Of a DNA stretch of 64,000 nt, positions 60,186 to 64,000 are shown piece by piece (the stretch's first letter is position 1; each line of letters begins with the position of its first letter). The DNA lies in contig NC_083379.1 in NCBI RefSeq assembly GCF_031755915.1, positions 13,191,501-13,255,500 of the forward strand. The letters are read 5' to 3'. Origin of the DNA: Ziziphus jujuba (taxonomy: Eukaryota > Streptophyta > Magnoliopsida > Rosales > Rhamnaceae). The notes below the pieces were generated by a model. That model worked only from the letters and a program-made list of their open reading frames with translations, had not been told where the DNA came from and searched no databases. A program made the position numbers and the translations under genes.

Positions 60186-61928
60186 CCGCCCCTCTTCTTG
60201 ATCTAACAACTCCGCTACCTTGCAAACAGCAACACCAGAAGCTCCATCCCTTTTCTTTGGCACCTTACTTTCTAAGTTAGGGACCTAAGGATCCTTCCAA
60301 ACATCTATGCTCCAACCATTTCTAGTTTTAAAGCAAGACCCTCTCACCAATAAAAGCTTCGAACTAAAAATGCCTCGCCACACTGCCGAGTCTCCATTCT
60401 TGGCAAAACAACCAAAAAAGGACTCACCTCTCAAATACCTGGCCTTCAACAGCTTCACCCACAAACAGTCTCGATCCTTTGCAATAAACTAGCCCAGCTT
60501 TGCAATCAACGCCGTATTAATATCTTCAAACCTTTTAAAACCAAGACCCCCTACAGATTTGGGCTTGCAGATAGAAGACCAAGACTTTAAGGCTAAAATC
60601 CTCTTAGCTCTAGGTTTGATGCTCCACCAAAACCTCTTGATAATGGAATCCATCTGCCTAGGTACTCCCTTGGGCACCATAAATGTTGACATGGTATAGA
60701 TGGGGATGGCTTGAGCTACTGTCCTGATCAAGGTGGCTTTGCCAGCTCTAGAGAGAAGATGGCTTTGCCACCCAACGAGCCTATTTTTCAATATTTCCTT
60801 CATCGTCATAAACTCTTTAGATATATTTCTGCCCATCACCAGAGCATTACCCAGATACAGAGCACCATCTTTCAGCTATTTCAAATTCAAAAGCTCCTTC
60901 AGTTTCCTTTTCATATCCGAGCTCATGTTCCGAGAGAACAAAATATGAGATTTATCCTGATTAATTTGTTGTCCAGACCAATTGCAGTAAGTTTTAAGGC
61001 ATTTAACAATGGCCTTTGCATTTTCCTTATTAGCTCTGCAGGTAATTAAGAGATCATTTGCATAGAGTAAATGAGAAACCGCTGGGGCATTCTTGCATAT
61101 TTTAATTCTTTGAACTCCACTCTCCTTGTCCATCAGTCTTGAGAAAATCTCTGAGCAAAGGATGAAAAGATATGGAGAGAGAGGGTCTCTGTGACAGTCC
61201 AGACCACCCGCATCAGATATTGTCGGCTTTAGGTCCAGCCCACATAGTTTTGTTAAAATGCATCTCAAGGGAAAGGTATCCACACCCACTTATAAGAAGT
61301 GCTTCGTTCCCCTTTCCAACCGATGTGAGACTTCACAGTCCCTTTGTCTCAAACCTCTCGTCGGATCAATGTTGCCTACAATATTTCCATTAATGCAAAC
61401 CTTATAGCTGACAGAACTAATACAGCTGAAAATAAGCTCTCTGAACTCCCTTGAGAGCCCCCACAGTCTAAGAGCTTCAATGACGAACAGCCATTCAAGC
61501 CTATCATAGGCTTTCCTAAAGTCCAGTTTAACGACCATGAGCCCATGCTTGCCTTTATGTTTCCTGACCTTATGAACGATTTCTTGAGCTATGATTGTGT
61601 TCTCCGCTATCCACCGTCCTTCCACAAAGGCCCCCTGATATGGCAAGATGATTCTTGAAAGAAACGGCTTCAGTCTGCTTGTAATAATCTTGGAAACCAC
61701 CTTATAACAAAAGTTACAAAGGCTTATAGGTCAAAAATGGTTAATAGTAAAAGGGTGTTTCACTTTGGGAATCAAAACTATAAAGGTTTTATTAATGCCT
61801 GCAGAAATGGATCGAGTGCGAAAGCTCTCTTGAACAAAACTTATCACTTGATTGTGAACTATATCCCAATAATTATGATAAAAAACACCCAAAAAACTAT
61901 CCGGCCCAAGGGCTTTTAGAGGGTGGAG
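60186..61928 (-). pseudogene. L1-type LINE, reverse-transcriptase part of ORF2
   Basis: On the minus strand from 61928: 'LKALGPDSFLGVFYHNYWDI' leads in, followed by 'IVLIPKVKHP', 'SRLKPFLSRIILPYQGAFVE' (61690-61620) and 'VVKLDFRKAYDRLEW' (first catalytic Asp). After 'GLRQRD' a solo LTR interrupts; the frame resumes with 'RDPLSPYLFILCSEIFSRL' and 'LLYANDLLI' (the YxDD-type box reads YAND, so one catalytic Asp is altered), then 'RLVGWQSHLLSRAGKATLIR' and 'PKSVGGLGFKRFEDINTALI' near 60500. The 5' end is cut by the family-B LTR at 61929. The ORF continues at 34268. In-frame stops and the YAND box mark it as dead. Confidence 0.88.
61190..61337 (-). mobile_element. TRIM-type solo LTR inside the LINE reverse transcriptase
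   Basis: This 148-bp sequence, TGTGACAGTCCAGACC...CTTCACA, shares 'cagaccacccgcatcag', 'tatccaca' and 'ccaaccgatgtg' with the TRIM LTRs at 4972-5384. It is flanked by GTCTC (61185-61189) and GTCCC (61338-61342), a 5-bp duplication with one change, and splits LINE codons 'RQRD' from 'RDPLSP'. It is shorter than the 174-bp LTRs, so it is a related subfamily. A single LTR remains. Confidence 0.85.
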
Positions 61929-64000
61929 TGGCACCCCGTCCCAAATCGCACCGGAATCCGTGCACGTTGACCGAGGTTGACCGTTGACCGAGCGGGTCAA
62001 AAATTTACTTTTTGCTCCAGTTGGAATTTCCAGTTGACCAGGATACCGTGGCGAAGTGCACGATGCCCCGAGTTCGTAGACTAGTAGCACGTCGAAAACG
62101 GAGCTACGGTTTGAAAGTTATGGGCAAAACAAGTTGAAGTGCAAACTATTCAAGGGGTGTCGAAGTTGACTTTTTATTTATGGGGAAATGAGCTTTGACT
62201 CATGCATGGTTGTGAAGTGCTCGTCGATACGAGTTCACAAACTAGCGGCACGCTTAAAACGGACATCCGGTTAAAAAGTTATGGACGCGTGAAGTTTGCC
62301 GGATATCGTAATATTTTAATGTTTTTGAGTCGATGAACAGTGAAATGCCACGTGTCATCACCTGATTGGTCCACATGGAATGAACAGTGTCACACAGTGG
62401 CTTTTATTTGATAAAATCTCGGGGAAGAGAGAGAAAGAGAGAGAGGAGAGAGAAAGAGAGAGAGAGTCCGACCGGCCATCGGAGATTTTCAAATTTTCTG
62501 GCCGATCTACTGTACACGCACCGGTCAGCAAGGTTCCCCTCCCCATTTTTGGAAAAACCTCAAAGTTTCACGGCGATCAGCCGCCGGATGCGCCCGAATC
62601 GAGCGTTCGAAGATCGGCGGTGACTTTTCCCTCCACCGCCGGCCACAGCCGATTGGCCCATTTCAGGCCATTTTCCGGCCACACGCGCCAGCTAGCCATC
62701 ACCACCTCCTCAAGTCCGGCCGACCCACCAAATTTCACGGCCACCGGACCACCGACGCACCGAGATCGGAGCGTTTTCCGGTGAAGGGCCGGAAATCTTC
62801 AAACCGTGATTTCTCCGCCGTCCGGCCTCTGTTTGCCTCACCGCCAGTCCCATTGGATTGCTCTCCCCACGATCTACAAATCTGCAAAAAATCCCAGCCA
62901 ACAGCCACCGCACGCGCCTCCGCCGGCGACGGTTGCCGGTGACCGCGGCGACTCGCCGGAAGTTACTGTTCCGGCGAGTACCCAGTTTCCTGGTCGGCTC
63001 CAGTCCACTGTGTTCAACCTCCTGAACCTAAATTCGGCATCCGTTTCCGCCAATTCGCGACGGTTTGGGAGAATTGCGGAGCCAAAACCTGAAAAGCTTT
63101 CCGGCGAGATTCCGACCCCGTCGGGTCCGATCACCGGAAAGTAAGACCGAATCAGTGATCCTCATCACTCGAGCTTCGGTTCGGTACATAACTCGCAACT
63201 TTTAGATATCGTTTGGTGTTCGCTCCCCGGGTACCCATTTGGGAGTTATCCGAATAAAATATTAATATTTTTGGTTGGTACACTGTGGTTGTTTAGGTGC
63301 GCGTACGAGTAGTGGAGTTGATCCTGAGGAGGATCTTAGTCGATTTGCGCGCTCAAGGTGAGTGAACCACCTTCAAAAAATTATTTTGGGCAATTAATTA
63401 TGTTTAATTGGTATTTAAATTATGCTCGTGTGGTGTGATTTAATTATGGTTTTATTGTGGTTTAATTTATTTATTATGCATGAGCAAAGTATGTTTCGGT
63501 ATTAATTATACGTGGTTTTAAGTAATATTTTTCGGGCATAATTGGGTTAAATATTTTATGAAAATATTTGTTTGAATTTTATAAATTATGCCCGCGGTAT
63601 TTTTATGGTTGCATCTCGTACTTCGAGAAAATTGTGGTTTGTTAGTTGTCAATGTTTCGTACCGGTTTATTAAATAAAAATATGTGGGATGGTAAGTGTG
63701 AGAATTTAATGTATTTCCCACGGTAATTTTGGAAAACGGTACGGTTGGTTAATAATGATTATTTTAGATGCACTCATACAGTATTTGTGTTCTGGTGTAT
63801 GGACACGTGGTAGCACGAAAGTATTATGTGGTTTAGCACGCAGGTATTACTTCACCCGTGAGTTGCCATTGGACCGTGGGCAGGCAAATTCGTTATTGGC
63901 CACAGCCGCCCCCCTCCTTGGCCGGGATGATGGTTTCAGCAGCGGTACTGTCGGGACGCCGAAGTGCCGTTTGCAGGTTTCTCTCTTTAACCCCCCGCCA
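61929..64000 (+). mobile_element. Family-B LTR, opposite orientation, cut by the window edge
   Basis: It begins TGGCACCCCGTCCC (worn form of TGTAACACCCCGTCCC) in the LINE and reads as the reverse complement of the other family-B LTRs: the GTTGACC repeats, a GA microsatellite (about 62411-62466), the CGG-rich block, and the 'cccgggtaccc' block near 63226. About 2.07 kb of some 2.9 kb is visible, so whether a whole element or a solo LTR follows cannot be seen. Open frames at 62380-63144 are LTR sequence, not genes. Confidence 0.87.

Noticed and set aside
61731..62090. 119-codon minus-strand frame crossing 61929
   Set aside because: It is a chimera of the family-B LTR and the LINE reverse-transcriptase lead-in. 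Only the LINE part is meaningful.

Overview
This window is nuclear DNA from a flowering plant, most likely a eudicot. Evidence: intron-split and single-exon F-box genes of plant-only types (DUF295 and F-box/LRR), AT-rich intergenic DNA with plant-style microsatellites, and dense LTR retrotransposons, an L1-type LINE and TRIM elements primed by initiator tRNA-Met. Species was not determined. There are no prokaryotic, organellar or CRISPR-like features.

Layout. 1-8568 is a small gene island: an intact F-box/DUF295 gene (1444-2634), a broken paralogue that kept only its head and tail (6524-6849), duplicated downstream DNA, and a complete 413-bp TRIM (4972-5384) with a perfect 5-bp target duplication. 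8569-21713 is an old, disabled Ty3/gypsy chromovirus ('family A', 2.9-kb LTRs, target duplication AGATT). A 2.9-kb solo LTR of another family ('family B') sits in its left LTR. 21719-33013 is a second gene island: a basic, internally repeated protein of unknown function (22972-23841), a decayed LRR fragment, a three-exon F-box/LRR gene on the minus strand (30433-27974), the last-exon remnant of a lost F-box/LRR paralogue (about 30640-30760), and a third copy of the DNA that lies downstream of the DUF295 gene.

33014-64000 is a nest of transposons. An L1-type LINE (minus strand) has its 3' end at 33014 and its reverse-transcriptase end at about 61928. It is split by one 25.9-kb insertion (34269-60185) flanked by the direct repeat CCGCC. 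That insertion is a tandem LTR-internal-LTR-internal-LTR family-B array with a 6755-bp period. Its first LTR is itself interrupted by a second complete family-B element (35219-44625, target duplication CCATA). The LINE also carries a TRIM-type solo LTR (61190-61337) and another family-B LTR in the opposite orientation (61929 to the window end).

The most unusual content is the family-B internal domain. Its order is permuted: RNase H tail and integrase come before gag, then a protease remnant and a chromodomain tail, with no reverse transcriptase. In the outer element these pieces lie in one reading frame of 632 codons. Three in-frame stops interrupt it; two of them are shown by comparison with the inner copy to be C-to-T changes of glutamine codons. 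Three separate internal copies share the permuted order, so the rearranged form appears to have been copied as such, presumably mobilised in trans.
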